Shown: piece by piece, positions 9,594 to 18,702 of the stretch
How the letters are laid out: each line of letters begins with the position of its first letter
Position numbering within the stretch: position 1 is the first letter of the stretch
DNA from: Paraglaciecola algarum
GTDB taxonomy: Bacteria > Pseudomonadota > Gammaproteobacteria > Enterobacterales > Alteromonadaceae
Length of the DNA stretch: 64,000 nt
Assembly (NCBI RefSeq): GCF_021532655.1
Contig: NZ_JAKGAS010000006.1
Span: 245,274-309,273, forward strand
Reading direction: 5' to 3'
The notes under the pieces: model-generated
Told to the model about the DNA's origin: nothing
What the model saw: the letters and a program-made list of their open reading frames with translations, nothing else
Database searches by the model: none
Position numbers and translations under genes: made by a program

Positions 9594-11632
9594 ACGCAGC
9601 TCCTAACCTTGATGCCCGCACTCACACTGAAGAATGCAGCTTTAAACGTATCGTAAATGATTTACTAGAGTTAGGTGTTTTTAGAGCAATTGACTATGCG
9701 TTCGCAGAATTTGTCTACCAACAAGAGGTAAATTTAGCTGAAGATTTAAGACTGCAAGTGGCACTTCTTGCTGGTTATGTCAGTTTACAAACCGGTGAAC
9801 AACATACCTGTATTGAGCTAAAAGAATTAGCAAAACTTAATCTGGCCGGGTTTGTTCTGCCGGATGCAGAAGGTTTGTTCCAAAGCCTACAACAGGCTAA
9901 TACAGTAGAGATTTTGGCCAGTGATATTCAAGCCACAGGTAAATACTCTAGCCCATTAATTTTACAAAACAACAAAGTATACCTGCAACGATATTGGCAA
10001 TATGAAGTGAACTTGGCAGGTAAAATCCTTGAAATGGCAGTTAAAAGTCACGATTTAAATATTATTGAAACTCAGACTTTGTTAACAGGCTTGTTTCCAA
10101 AAGATAAGTGTGTGCAGACTGAAGAGCTAGATTGGCAGAAAATAGCAGTTTGTATTGCTTCAAGCCAAAAATTTAGTGTCATAAGTGGAGGCCCAGGTAC
10201 GGGGAAAACCACAACTGTGACAAAGTTATTAGCCTTATTACAAGGCTTAGCCGCTAAACAGAATAAAGTATTAAATATTCAATTGGCTGCCCCCACTGGT
10301 AAAGCAGCAGCCAGATTAACTGAATCCATTAGAGGCGCAAAGAGTAAATTACCAGAGCCATTACAAAATCATCTGCCGGAGCAATGTCAAACAATTCATA
10401 GGTTGTTAGGGGCTTTACCTATGAGTCCTTATTTTAAAACCGATCAATTTCAGCCACTACATCTTGATGTATTGGTTTTGGATGAAGCCTCTATGGTGGA
10501 TTTACCACTTATGGCTAAGTTGTTTGATGCCTTACCTAAGCAGGCTCAGGTGATCTTGTTAGGTGATCAAGACCAACTCGCATCAGTAGAAACGGGTAGT
10601 GTATTAGCTGATATTTGCCAGCCATATAATCTAAATTTAGGCGGCGATAAGCTAGCGGGTTATAGCCCTAAAATGTACGACAGGTTAAGTCAGTTGATAG
10701 ATGGTCTATCCGACTTAATACTTGAGCAGGGGGTACAAATACATGCAAATGAACGAGCCGTCACCCATCTCATTAAGCAAGAACCATTTGGCCTACAAGA
10801 TAATTTGGTCCAACTAGTAAAGAGTCATAGATTTAGTGATGATAGCGGCATTGGTCAACTAGCCAAAGCCATAAAAACCGGTGATGTGGTATTGGTACAG
10901 GATCTTCTTAAAGAAAAGTCATTTACAGATATTAACTGGTATCAGCTAAAACAAAACAGTGTAAAAAACAATCAAAAAGTTGTGTCTGAACAAATATTAA
11001 AACAACTAATAACTAAGTTACTACCCGTATTTAAATTGTATTTGAAAGCGATTAAACAAGGTGATCTTGCATTGGCTTTTAATTGTTTACATCAACAACA
11101 GGTATTGTGTGCACAAAAAACAGGTTTATGGGGTGTTGAGCAGATAAATAGCTTGATGGAGAATGAATTACACCAGCAAGGTTTAATAGATAAATCTAAG
11201 GATTTCTACACTGGCCGACCTGTTATGTTAAGCAAGAACGATCATCAGCTCAAATTGTTTAACGGTGATATTGGCTTGGTAATGCCTGATCCAAATCAAG
11301 CAGATTTAATTAAAGTGTGGTTTATCACACCTGAAGGTGAAATACGCGGTTTGTTACCTAGTCGTTTGCCATCTCATGAAACCTTATACGCCATGACTAT
11401 TCATAAAAGCCAAGGTTCTGAATTTGAATCAGTTTATTTATGCCTGCCTTTAGTCAATAATAACTATGGTGGAAGAGGTTTGAGTCGTGAATTGTTATAT
11501 ACAGGGCTGACAAGGGCCAAGAAACAATTTTATTTATTCGCACAGCCTCAAGCTCTGGCCCTAAGTCTTAGCCAACAGTGTAAACGCAGTAGTGGTTTAG
11601 CTCAGCGGTTACATAATTCAAAGGCGACTTAA
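9587..11632 (+). CDS. recD: RecBCD exonuclease V alpha subunit (5'-3' helicase)
   Basis: RecD is the fast 5'-3' SF1B helicase of RecBCD. The 681-residue product has Walker A GGPGTGKTTT near residues 203-212, APTGKAAARL near 233-242, the Walker B VLDEASMVD near 299-307, LLGDQDQLASV near 324-334, and the C-terminal MTIHKSQGSEF and YTGLTRAKKQF motifs. It is longer than E. coli RecD (608), with extra sequence around residues 430-500. The ATG lies inside the last codons of recB, so the two are probably coupled. The DnaJ-related gene begins within 5-17 bases of its stop. Confidence 0.95.
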   Translation: MVNAAPNLDARTHTEECSFKRIVNDLLELGVFRAIDYAFAEFVYQQEVNLAEDLRLQVALLAGYVSLQTGEQHTCIELKELAKLNLAGFVLPDAEGLFQSLQQANTVEILASDIQATGKYSSPLILQNNKVYLQRYWQYEVNLAGKILEMAVKSHDLNIIETQTLLTGLFPKDKCVQTEELDWQKIAVCIASSQKFSVISGGPGTGKTTTVTKLLALLQGLAAKQNKVLNIQLAAPTGKAAARLTESIRGAKSKLPEPLQNHLPEQCQTIHRLLGALPMSPYFKTDQFQPLHLDVLVLDEASMVDLPLMAKLFDALPKQAQVILLGDQDQLASVETGSVLADICQPYNLNLGGDKLAGYSPKMYDRLSQLIDGLSDLILEQGVQIHANERAVTHLIKQEPFGLQDNLVQLVKSHRFSDDSGIGQLAKAIKTGDVVLVQDLLKEKSFTDINWYQLKQNSVKNNQKVVSEQILKQLITKLLPVFKLYLKAIKQGDLALAFNCLHQQQVLCAQKTGLWGVEQINSLMENELHQQGLIDKSKDFYTGRPVMLSKNDHQLKLFNGDIGLVMPDPNQADLIKVWFITPEGEIRGLLPSRLPSHETLYAMTIHKSQGSEFESVYLCLPLVNNNYGGRGLSRELLYTGLTRAKKQFYLFAQPQALALSLSQQCKRSSGLAQRLHNSKAT

Positions 11633-11636
11633 TACA

Positions 11637-12275
11637 GTGCAACATACTATGCAAAAAAGAGCGCAAAAAACACTAAACACACCGTCAGAGTGGTTACCAT
11701 TGCAGGGGATATTAGAAAGTGTGTTATTTGCCCATACGGATGGGGTGTCTGAATATGACTTGCTCAAAATTTTGCAATCAAGCACTTACAAGGTGTTTTC
11801 ACGGCACGACCTACAAGATCCTTTGGTGTTATTCCAAACCCATTTCATAGTATTTAATGCTCTTTATCACTTGCGAGATAAATTAATAAAACAACAACTT
11901 GGTTTGTTGCATATCGACTGTATGAATATTTGTATTAAGCCTTGGCGAGCCGGAGGAAGTGGCCTTCAGGCCCAAGATAAACTTCGTGAGTATTATCTAA
12001 ACTGGCAACACTTATCAGATACTGGCCAACAAGAAGTTGAAAGTTTACTGAATAGTTTTTGGCAAGGTTTTTCTGGAAAGATAAAACAAAATAATAATAT
12101 AGAGCTGGAACAAGCGTTAAATATCTTTGAGATAAAAGAAGTCATTTCACAACAACAAATCAAAAAGCAGTATCGAAAGTTGTTACATAAACACCACCCA
12201 GATAAAGGTGGTGACAATGAGAACACTCAGTTGTTACATAAAGCTTTTGAATGCCTTTATAACTACTCTAGCTGA
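11637..12275 (+). CDS. DnaJ-related protein (C-terminal J domain)
   Basis: The 212-residue protein ends in a J domain (about residues 160-212) with the HPD tripeptide in KHHPDKGGD, so it should stimulate an Hsp70 ATPase. The N-terminal part (about 12-140) matches what I know of the proteobacterial DnaJ-related family (WLPLQGILESVL opening, a YHLRDKL block). There is no zinc-finger or substrate domain, so it is a specialised co-chaperone rather than DnaJ itself. GTG at 11637 is the longest start; ATG at 11649 is equally possible. It starts directly after recD and is probably the last gene of the recCBD unit. No role in recombination is shown by sequence. Confidence 0.87.
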   Translation: MQHTMQKRAQKTLNTPSEWLPLQGILESVLFAHTDGVSEYDLLKILQSSTYKVFSRHDLQDPLVLFQTHFIVFNALYHLRDKLIKQQLGLLHIDCMNICIKPWRAGGSGLQAQDKLREYYLNWQHLSDTGQQEVESLLNSFWQGFSGKIKQNNNIELEQALNIFEIKEVISQQQIKKQYRKLLHKHHPDKGGDNENTQLLHKAFECLYNYSS

Positions 12276-12317
12276 ATTCTGGAACAACTATCTCGAATCG
12301 CTATAAAGTGATTAAAA

Positions 12318-12342
12318 AGGCTAACTCAAAGGAGTATAGCCT
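12318..12342. terminator. Weak hairpin between convergent genes
   Basis: AGGCTA and TAGCCT pair around a 13-base loop and are followed by TGATTTTG on the plus strand. The position between the convergent dnaJ-related and xylanase genes suits a shared terminator, but the stem is short. Confidence 0.3.
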
Positions 12343-12359
12343 GATTTTGAAAGGTTCAA

Positions 12360-13178
12360 TTAATTTGATGCAGCATCCCAAACACGGCCTGATGTGGTGC
12401 CATCTTTGGGTGGGTTAAACACTTCAACGGCCATAACTTGGTATGTTGGGTCATCACTCGCATCAAAGTTATTCATATTTGGAATGACCCAACCACTGTC
12501 TTCCCACGCTTTTACGTGATCGGCAAACACTATCTTGCCGTCTTTACCTAATGGTTGTTGTTCGTTTGGTTTACTCCAGTATTGATAAAAGGTAGAGGTA
12601 CTATTGATTGAAGGTTTCTGTTCTCGAGTAGAACGATAAGTTGAATATTCGATGCCATTACTGACGAACGTCTTACCAAACACGGCATTTTGGCTTGGAT
12701 CATAAGTCCATCTTTGTAAGATATAGTATTCTACTAAGTGAGCTGGATTGGTCTTTGCCATGTTCTTGTCGTAACCCCAACCATATAAAGTTACAAAGTT
12801 AGCACCACTATCTTGGTCAAATCTGTAACCTATGACTCTGTCTTTGTCACCGTAATGCCAACCTGGACCACCCACGTAGTTATAGCCACCACCTTGCCAA
12901 GTAACACTAAAGGCACCATCTGTATCCATACTTAATGATGCCGCTCCACCGTCTTTCCAATGTGTAAAAAAATACTTACCTATATGGCCAGTAGCATGAT
13001 TTCGCGTTAATTTTGTAGGTTCATTAAAGGCTTGAGTATAAGCCTTAAATTTAGTAATTGACTGTGTTGGCGATTCAATCGGCAAGTCTCGCTGTTTAGC
13101 ATCTTGATTAACTGAATTACAAGCTAAGAGTAAATAACAGGTAAAAGTAATGGACGTCGTAATTAACTTATTTTTCAA
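12360..13178 (-). CDS. GH11 endo-1,4-beta-xylanase, lipoprotein
   Basis: GH11 enzymes hydrolyse xylan with retention of configuration. The 272-residue protein keeps the jelly-roll landmarks: YFFTHWKDGG near 69-78, GWGYDKN near 133-139, the nucleophile in LVEYYIL (Glu150), the YRSTREQKPSI thumb region near 181-191, a YQYWS strand near 198-202, and the acid/base in VMAVEVF (Glu252). Residues 1-20 form a lipoprotein signal with lipobox LLAC (Cys20), so it is probably tethered to the cell envelope. The start is TTG, chosen because a GAGGA Shine-Dalgarno lies about 8 bases upstream and the nearby ATG is out of frame. It stands alone, without xylosidase or transporter neighbours. Confidence 0.88.
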   Translation of the reverse strand: MKNKLITTSITFTCYLLLACNSVNQDAKQRDLPIESPTQSITKFKAYTQAFNEPTKLTRNHATGHIGKYFFTHWKDGGAASLSMDTDGAFSVTWQGGGYNYVGGPGWHYGDKDRVIGYRFDQDSGANFVTLYGWGYDKNMAKTNPAHLVEYYILQRWTYDPSQNAVFGKTFVSNGIEYSTYRSTREQKPSINSTSTFYQYWSKPNEQQPLGKDGKIVFADHVKAWEDSGWVIPNMNNFDASDDPTYQVMAVEVFNPPKDGTTSGRVWDAASN

Positions 13179-13345
13179 AACATATCCTCAAATTATTGTG
13201 GTATTAGCCGTAGTTTTAAATAAAAACCAATCAAATGAGAGCTAATCAAATTGTCGATTAACTCATTGATTGGTTATTATCTTGACTATTTTTAAATGTG
13301 GTCATGTTTCCAGATTTTGCTACAGTTAACTATTATGTTTTTGAT

Positions 13346-13870
13346 TTACCGAATTAATTTATCCACTAGATTTACTAAGCTTTTGTTAAGTGCTTGATCG
13401 GTCATTTTACCAGTATCCATATCAAAAACGTCGAAGAAGTTAGGCACAGATAAACTTCCTTTTACCTCACCGGCAAAATATGGAGCTGATGTCACCGCTG
13501 AATCTAAAACGTTCTTTGCGCCGCCAGGACCTGGAGAACTTGCTAGTAGCAACATGGGCTTATTTTGATATAAGTTTCTTTCAAAACGCGATACCCAATC
13601 AAAGACATTTTTAAACGCTGCTGAATACGAACCATTATGTTCGGCAAACGAAATAATGATGGCGTCGGCTTGGCCTATTTTGTCGAAGAAATCTTTGGCT
13701 AATTGCGGTATCCCTGATTCATTTTCTCTGTCTGAACTATAAATCGGCATTTCATAATCGTTAAGATCCAGAACTTCAACTTTCTCATCACTTAAGCAAG
13801 CGGCGTATGTTGCTAATGCCTTGTTAATCGACTTTGTACTATTTGATGCTGCAAATGCTAATAATTTCAT
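13346..13870 (-). CDS. NADPH-dependent FMN reductase family protein
   Basis: This 174-residue flavodoxin-fold protein resembles the NAD(P)H:FMN/quinone reductases of the ArsH/azoreductase/chromate-reductase group. The phosphate-binding loop at FAASNSTKSINK (about residues 6-17) and the LLLASSPGPGGAKNVL segment near 106-121 fit the FMN site. The protein is cytoplasmic, with no signal peptide. An AGGAGCC Shine-Dalgarno precedes its ATG. The LysR gene starts 122 bases away in the opposite direction and is its likely regulator. Substrate (quinone, flavin, azo compound or chromate) cannot be told. Confidence 0.85.
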   Translation of the reverse strand: MKLLAFAASNSTKSINKALATYAACLSDEKVEVLDLNDYEMPIYSSDRENESGIPQLAKDFFDKIGQADAIIISFAEHNGSYSAAFKNVFDWVSRFERNLYQNKPMLLLASSPGPGGAKNVLDSAVTSAPYFAGEVKGSLSVPNFFDVFDMDTGKMTDQALNKSLVNLVDKLIR

Positions 13871-13992
13871 TAATTGGCTCCTTGAATGAATTAGTTAAAT
13901 TATATCTAGTCTTTATTGGGTGATATATATGTATAATGGATAATTATTATTTCCATATAACTTCTAATCAACTCTCAGCGTGGTGATGTTTG

Positions 13993-14904
13993 ATGGTTTA
14001 TGAACGCTCTTTTGATGCCTCATTGTTTGACGGTATCGCTATATTCGTGATCCTTGTGGATGAAGGTAGTTTTACTAAAGCTGCGATTGCTACGGGTCAT
14101 TCGACCTCTTATATAAGTAAACAGCTAAATAAACTTGAAGAAAAAGTCGGTGTACGCCTACTAAATAGAACCACGCGTAATTTAGGATTAACAGCTGAAG
14201 GGCAGGCGTTTTATTTTAGATGTCAAAAGATAGTAGATGATACTCGACAAGCCACTGGAGCATTATTTGGCTCGCAAGATGAGCCTAAAGGTACACTTAA
14301 AATAAGTTGTCCTGTTAGTTTAGGTTTGTCAAAACTTAGGCCCTTAATATCCGAGTTTATGGTCGTTTATCCAAAAGTGAATATCGAGTTAGAGTTAAAT
14401 GACCGTAAGGTGGACATTGTTTCCGAAGGTTTTGATTTAGCGATTAGAGCATCACGAAAATTAGACGATTCAAGTTTAATTAGTCGCTGTGTCTTAAAGT
14501 CTCACTCATTAGTGATAGCTTCGCCTGATTATCTCGATAGGTTTGGTACACCTCAACATCCTGCTGATTTAATTCACCATAAAACGATTAGTTACAGTAA
14601 TCTTAAACATCCAAATTTATGGGAGTTTATTGATTTAGATGGCAGCAATATTTCTGTAAAGGTGGATAGCCATATTTTAACTAATAGTGCTGAGATGGAA
14701 ATTGCAATGTGTATCGCCGGTAAAGGTATCACCCAAATGCCAACATTTAATTTAAGTGACGAAATCCAGCAGGGAAAGCTAGTTGAATTGTTTAAATCGT
14801 TTAAAAAACAACAAATTGAAGTATATTTGGTTTATCCAAGCAGAAAACATATGCCATCTAAAGTTCGCTGTTTCATAGATTATGTGATTGCAAATTTGAA
14901 ATAA
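13993..14904 (+). CDS. LysR-family transcriptional regulator
   Basis: The 303-residue protein has an N-terminal winged helix-turn-helix (about residues 10-68, FVILVDEGSFTKAA...YISKQLNKLEEKVG) and a periplasmic-binding-like effector domain (about 95-300). The pattern of KISCPVSLG, LELNDRKVDIVSEGFDLAIR and the ISRCVLKSHSLVIASPDYL block is that of the CrgA/DmlR-like branch. It is divergent from the FMN reductase gene, the usual arrangement for a LysR regulator and its target. ATG at 13993 is preferred over the overlapping TTG at 13990. Confidence 0.92.
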   Translation: MVYERSFDASLFDGIAIFVILVDEGSFTKAAIATGHSTSYISKQLNKLEEKVGVRLLNRTTRNLGLTAEGQAFYFRCQKIVDDTRQATGALFGSQDEPKGTLKISCPVSLGLSKLRPLISEFMVVYPKVNIELELNDRKVDIVSEGFDLAIRASRKLDDSSLISRCVLKSHSLVIASPDYLDRFGTPQHPADLIHHKTISYSNLKHPNLWEFIDLDGSNISVKVDSHILTNSAEMEIAMCIAGKGITQMPTFNLSDEIQQGKLVELFKSFKKQQIEVYLVYPSRKHMPSKVRCFIDYVIANLK

Positions 14905-14911
14905 ACAGGCC

Positions 14912-14928
14912 TTAGTGTAAAACACTAA
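14912..14928. terminator. Short hairpin at the end of the regulator gene
   Basis: TTAGTGT and ACACTAA pair around AAA. The hairpin covers the last codons and stop of the minus-strand regulator, 8 bases after the LysR stop. It may serve the convergent pair, but there is no T tract. Confidence 0.3.
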
Positions 14929-17089
14929 TTGAAGAAGGTGGGGTAATACAATCTTTAGTCAGTACCCCTTGATTTGGAGAAAAACTAAGCGTTGAAACAT
15001 AGTTTGTTTGTCTGTTTAAGTAGGTAATTGCATTTTGATTATTAAACTCTTGGTAAAAAATATCAGATTCATTACATTGACTGCCAGTAACAAAATATAC
15101 AGCTTTCTCATCAACCGCTAATAGTTTGCTATTAATTGCTAAACTAATATTGATTTTGGCTAAATTTAAAGATCTCGCATTTAGCTTCCACAACCCTTTT
15201 TGGCCAATGTATTGAAAGTAAATGTTTTGTGCGTCAGTGATAGTTGAACCTATAGCGCCAAACGTGAGTTGCTTACGTACGTTTTGATTTAAATCTATAC
15301 GCCAAATATTTTTTGCTTGTGCTACTTCACCTATTGCGATTAATTGGTTGCTTAAGAGATCAAAATAAATAGGGCTAAGCTTGTTGGCGTCGGCAAGTAG
15401 TAACTGATTATTATTAGTTTTTAGGTCAAAATAATAAATGTTGGATGCTGATTTAAATACTAAGCCTTGATCTTGTACTTCAATTAAATCTGTTATTGCT
15501 GAACTAGTCATCTCAGTTAATAGTTTTTCATGTGTGCGGTTTTCTGGTGAGCTTGAAGTTTTTGCCCATACTTGTTGTTTATTAGTAACACTTTTCACAT
15601 AAACTAAGCCTTTGTTTTTGTTCATAATTAAGCCGTTGAAGCCACTAATTGTGACAGCTTCTTGGTTAATATTTGTGCCAGTTATACTAATAAAGGTTAG
15701 CTTTGGGGATTGTTTAACCTTAGAAAAATAAATAGTGGTTCCATCAGGGCTATAGCGTGCAAATCGTATTTCATCTGTGGCTGTTTTGTCTAAACGAATA
15801 GATTGATCATCCCCATCTAAATAAACCGTGACTAAATTGGGGTTTTGTTTATTGGACAATAACACCCCAGACCCATCGGGAATCCAACTCAAATCCTGAA
15901 CTTCAAAATTTACTAATTTAGATAATATAAGCTGTTGTTGACTATCGATAAAATCAATTTTACTGCCTTTTTTATGGGTGCTAACTAACGCCAAAATATT
16001 ATTGTGAGATGCTGAGTAAAGGGGCAGTGGAGAGTGAGGAGAAGGCTCAACTATATTTAAGATCTGGTTGTTAGGAGTGTAGCTAAATCGTTGAAAGGTC
16101 GTACTTTCGCCTTGTGTCGCTAGAAACTCAAATTCTCGGTTATCTAACCAAGTTACACTATTGATCCTGCCATGCCATTGGCTAAGTAATTGCTTTTCTT
16201 CTAGTTTTCTTGTTGACAAATTTAGAGTGAAAATATGAATGGTATATAAAGCAGGCTCCTGAACATAAAATTGCCTAGGATTAGGTTGTAAATCCTTTTC
16301 CTGTTGCTCAATAGCTACAAGATGTTTGCCATTAGGTGACCACGCCAAGTGTAACCATTGTCCTTTGCTAGTCGCTAGTCGCCAGTCATCAACTAGACTT
16401 TGATTTTTAATTAATAGAGTCTGCAAAGATTGATTGTCGGTTTGTGTCTGATTATTGACTTCTTGACCTTTGACATACGCAAGATCGTTATTATTTGGAT
16501 GAGGAGAGATTAAGTTTGCCAAAATCAATTGGTGGCTAAATATCTTAGTACCGTTGAAAGTTGTTTTATGATTTTTGAATAGCTGCTGTTGATTGATTGA
16601 TGTCCAAAAATAAGCGACAACAGCAAATAACAGTAAACCGCAAAAAGTAACAATACTTATTTGCTTAACCTTTGTTCTACTGGGTTTTACACTATTGGCT
16701 TTTACATTAAAGGTGCCACCTTCTTGTGTGCTGATTTCTTGGAAAACAGGGCTAATTTTTAACTGATAACCTTTTTTGGAATAGTTCTCAATCACAGTTT
16801 GTTGGGGAAAGTATTTGGCAAGTAATTTTCTAAGGGTATTAATACTTTTTTGCACTGAGTTCTGAGTCACAATTCGACCCACCCATAACACGTCAATGAG
16901 CTCTTCACTACTAATGACTCTGTCGTGATGGCAGGCTAGATAATTGAGCACTGACATAGCTTTGGGCTGAACTTTAATGGTTAGCTGATTAATTTTGATT
17001 TGATTTTTTGCTGGGCAAACCAAAACAGGACCTAACATAAAAGCCTGTAGTTTTTCATCATTGAATCGAGAGTGTGTATCTTTTTGCAA
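14912..17089 (-). CDS. ToxR/CadC-like membrane regulator with periplasmic beta-propeller
   Basis: The 725-residue protein has an N-terminal OmpR/PhoB-type winged helix (about residues 18-112; VQPKAMSVLNYLACH, SVQKSINTLRKLL, YSKKGYQL), one transmembrane helix near 144-165, and a long periplasmic part with TolB/WD40-like repeats (LAWSPNGKHLVAI, LSWIPDGSGVLLS, ARYSPDGTTIYFS). This is the layout of one-component membrane regulators that sense in the periplasm and bind DNA directly. The start is TTG with an AGGCGA Shine-Dalgarno; ATG at codon 18 would begin right at the DNA-binding domain. Its divergent neighbour, a secreted protein, is a candidate target. The signal sensed is unknown. Confidence 0.85.
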   Translation of the reverse strand: MQKDTHSRFNDEKLQAFMLGPVLVCPAKNQIKINQLTIKVQPKAMSVLNYLACHHDRVISSEELIDVLWVGRIVTQNSVQKSINTLRKLLAKYFPQQTVIENYSKKGYQLKISPVFQEISTQEGGTFNVKANSVKPSRTKVKQISIVTFCGLLLFAVVAYFWTSINQQQLFKNHKTTFNGTKIFSHQLILANLISPHPNNNDLAYVKGQEVNNQTQTDNQSLQTLLIKNQSLVDDWRLATSKGQWLHLAWSPNGKHLVAIEQQEKDLQPNPRQFYVQEPALYTIHIFTLNLSTRKLEEKQLLSQWHGRINSVTWLDNREFEFLATQGESTTFQRFSYTPNNQILNIVEPSPHSPLPLYSASHNNILALVSTHKKGSKIDFIDSQQQLILSKLVNFEVQDLSWIPDGSGVLLSNKQNPNLVTVYLDGDDQSIRLDKTATDEIRFARYSPDGTTIYFSKVKQSPKLTFISITGTNINQEAVTISGFNGLIMNKNKGLVYVKSVTNKQQVWAKTSSSPENRTHEKLLTEMTSSAITDLIEVQDQGLVFKSASNIYYFDLKTNNNQLLLADANKLSPIYFDLLSNQLIAIGEVAQAKNIWRIDLNQNVRKQLTFGAIGSTITDAQNIYFQYIGQKGLWKLNARSLNLAKINISLAINSKLLAVDEKAVYFVTGSQCNESDIFYQEFNNQNAITYLNRQTNYVSTLSFSPNQGVLTKDCITPPSSISVLH

Positions 17090-17356
17090 AAATATCGCCT
17101 CGTTAAATTAACCAAACCTTAACCTGTTACTTTAGGTTATGGTTTACTTTTTACTATCCACTAATTTTGCAATACAAGCTAGTATAAATGCAACCTAAGG
17201 TTAATTTTTAAATTGTCATAACTAATTGATTTTTATATGTAATTAAATGGTAAGAAAAAGGTCAGCAAAGGGTTTCTGCTTGGTACACCCATTCCTAGTT
17301 GGGTGATATATAGTTTATGCGGACAAGTTAACCTTAATGAATTTTTGGAGAGTAAA

Positions 17357-17911
17357 ATGAAAGTCTATTCTTTAGCATCAGTATTAAGTATGTATTTATT
17401 AGCTTCTAGTGCCTTCGCTCAAGACAAAGAGATCTATTTAAATAGAGATCTAGGTTTTAATGTAGAAGGTTATAATTACAACCAAAAAGAATTACCTTGC
17501 GAAGTAGACAAGTATCTAGTCAAAGACATAGTGTCTCGCGGTAAACAACAAAACTTGGTCATTACTACAGTTGGCACGGGGGATTCTATTGCAAAATCAG
17601 ATGCGGCTGTTTTAGCCATTGAGATTGATTCCTTATCCTTGGGGAAAAAAGGCTTTAACTTTGGTGCTAACAATGAAAACAATGTGCTACCGGCTATGAA
17701 AGTGACTGTAGGGTTAATTAAAGGCAGCGAACAAGGTGGAACTGTATTAGCTAAACATAGCTGCGCTATTTTAACTATTAATCAAGTATCACCGGGCAGT
17801 TCTAGCGTATTAGATATGGGCACATACGGTATGTCGGTATGTGATGCAACGCATAAATGTTTGAATGATTTAAGTAAAGATATTGTGGATTGGGTTATGC
17901 CCCAATTATAA
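17357..17911 (+). CDS. Secreted protein of unknown function
   Basis: I do not recognise the family. From the ATG at 17357, which has GGAGAG about 5 bases upstream, the 184-residue protein begins with a clear Sec signal peptide ending SSAFAQ near residue 20. A longer frame starting at GTG 17303 would bury that signal. The mature part has four cysteines (one near 45, one near 135, and two near 173 and 179) that could form disulfides, and alternating beta-type segments. It is divergent from the ToxR/CadC-like regulator and has no same-strand partner, so it may be that regulator's target. Confidence 0.7.
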   Translation: MKVYSLASVLSMYLLASSAFAQDKEIYLNRDLGFNVEGYNYNQKELPCEVDKYLVKDIVSRGKQQNLVITTVGTGDSIAKSDAAVLAIEIDSLSLGKKGFNFGANNENNVLPAMKVTVGLIKGSEQGGTVLAKHSCAILTINQVSPGSSSVLDMGTYGMSVCDATHKCLNDLSKDIVDWVMPQL

Positions 17912-17941
17912 AACCTTGAGTACAAGTTTTGTCGGAAGGTA

Positions 17942-18622
17942 TTATTTGAGGTGAGGTTTACCGACTATATAAGCCTCTCTAAACACTTCAAAGTATTTAG
18001 CTAGTGCATTTGCTGCAAGGTGATCATTAGCTAGTCTTAGAATTTCGATAGCCACCTCTGCTGTGCATAATTGATGGTCTTGTGCAGCTTCTCTTAACCG
18101 ATAATTTGAGGTACTTTGAGGTTGTATGCCTAAAACAGGTAATTTTGCCAAGCTAGGGCTTTTAAACATTTTTTTAGCTTCACGCCAAGTTCCATCTAAC
18201 ATGATAAATAGCGGGGTTTTGCCTTTTTGAACGGCAGGTAAGTCTAAAGGTGAATCTATACATTTTTCTGGTTGAGCATATTCATGGGGAAATACCACAA
18301 TTGGTGCGTAATCTGGGTGTTGTAATAAATTTAAGAATGCAGGTTCGGGTGTAACTCTGTGCCATAAAAATGCGTGGTTGTCTGGGATCACATCAGCGAT
18401 GATCCTGCCTGTATTACTTGGTTTGTAATATTCATCTTTGTACATCAATAAACAAAATGCACATTGGCTACTAATCTTGGGGCGTTGCGAACATATACAT
18501 TCAGTTTGTGGAATTAAACAAAACTCGCATCGTTTAACCTTAAAACCTCTTGCTTTAAATGCTCGGGTGGATTGAAGGAGTTGTTTTGATCTAAGTCTTA
18601 ATACAGAATTGTAAGTCGTCAA
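17942..18622 (-). CDS. tapT: DTW-domain tRNA-uridine aminocarboxypropyltransferase
   Basis: TapT (YfiP) makes acp3U at position 47 of tRNAs from S-adenosylmethionine. The 226-residue protein shows the family features: cysteine pairs RCEFC and ECIC near residues 31-45 that probably bind zinc, the DGTW motif (DTW signature) near 145-148, and the LREAA...LCTAEVA block near 181-195. Length agrees with the family. The start is a TTG, as no ATG is available ahead of the zinc motif; the exact start is uncertain. It is transcribed alone, divergent from the acetyltransferase gene. Confidence 0.88.
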   Translation of the reverse strand: MTTYNSVLRLRSKQLLQSTRAFKARGFKVKRCEFCLIPQTECICSQRPKISSQCAFCLLMYKDEYYKPSNTGRIIADVIPDNHAFLWHRVTPEPAFLNLLQHPDYAPIVVFPHEYAQPEKCIDSPLDLPAVQKGKTPLFIMLDGTWREAKKMFKSPSLAKLPVLGIQPQSTSNYRLREAAQDHQLCTAEVAIEILRLANDHLAANALAKYFEVFREAYIVGKPHLK

Positions 18623-18702
18623 TATGGTTACCGCAGTTATAGCTTTAATTTATGTATCAATTTGGCATTGTAAAGCTAACTTCTATTTGAGTCTCTTTAA
18701 AC

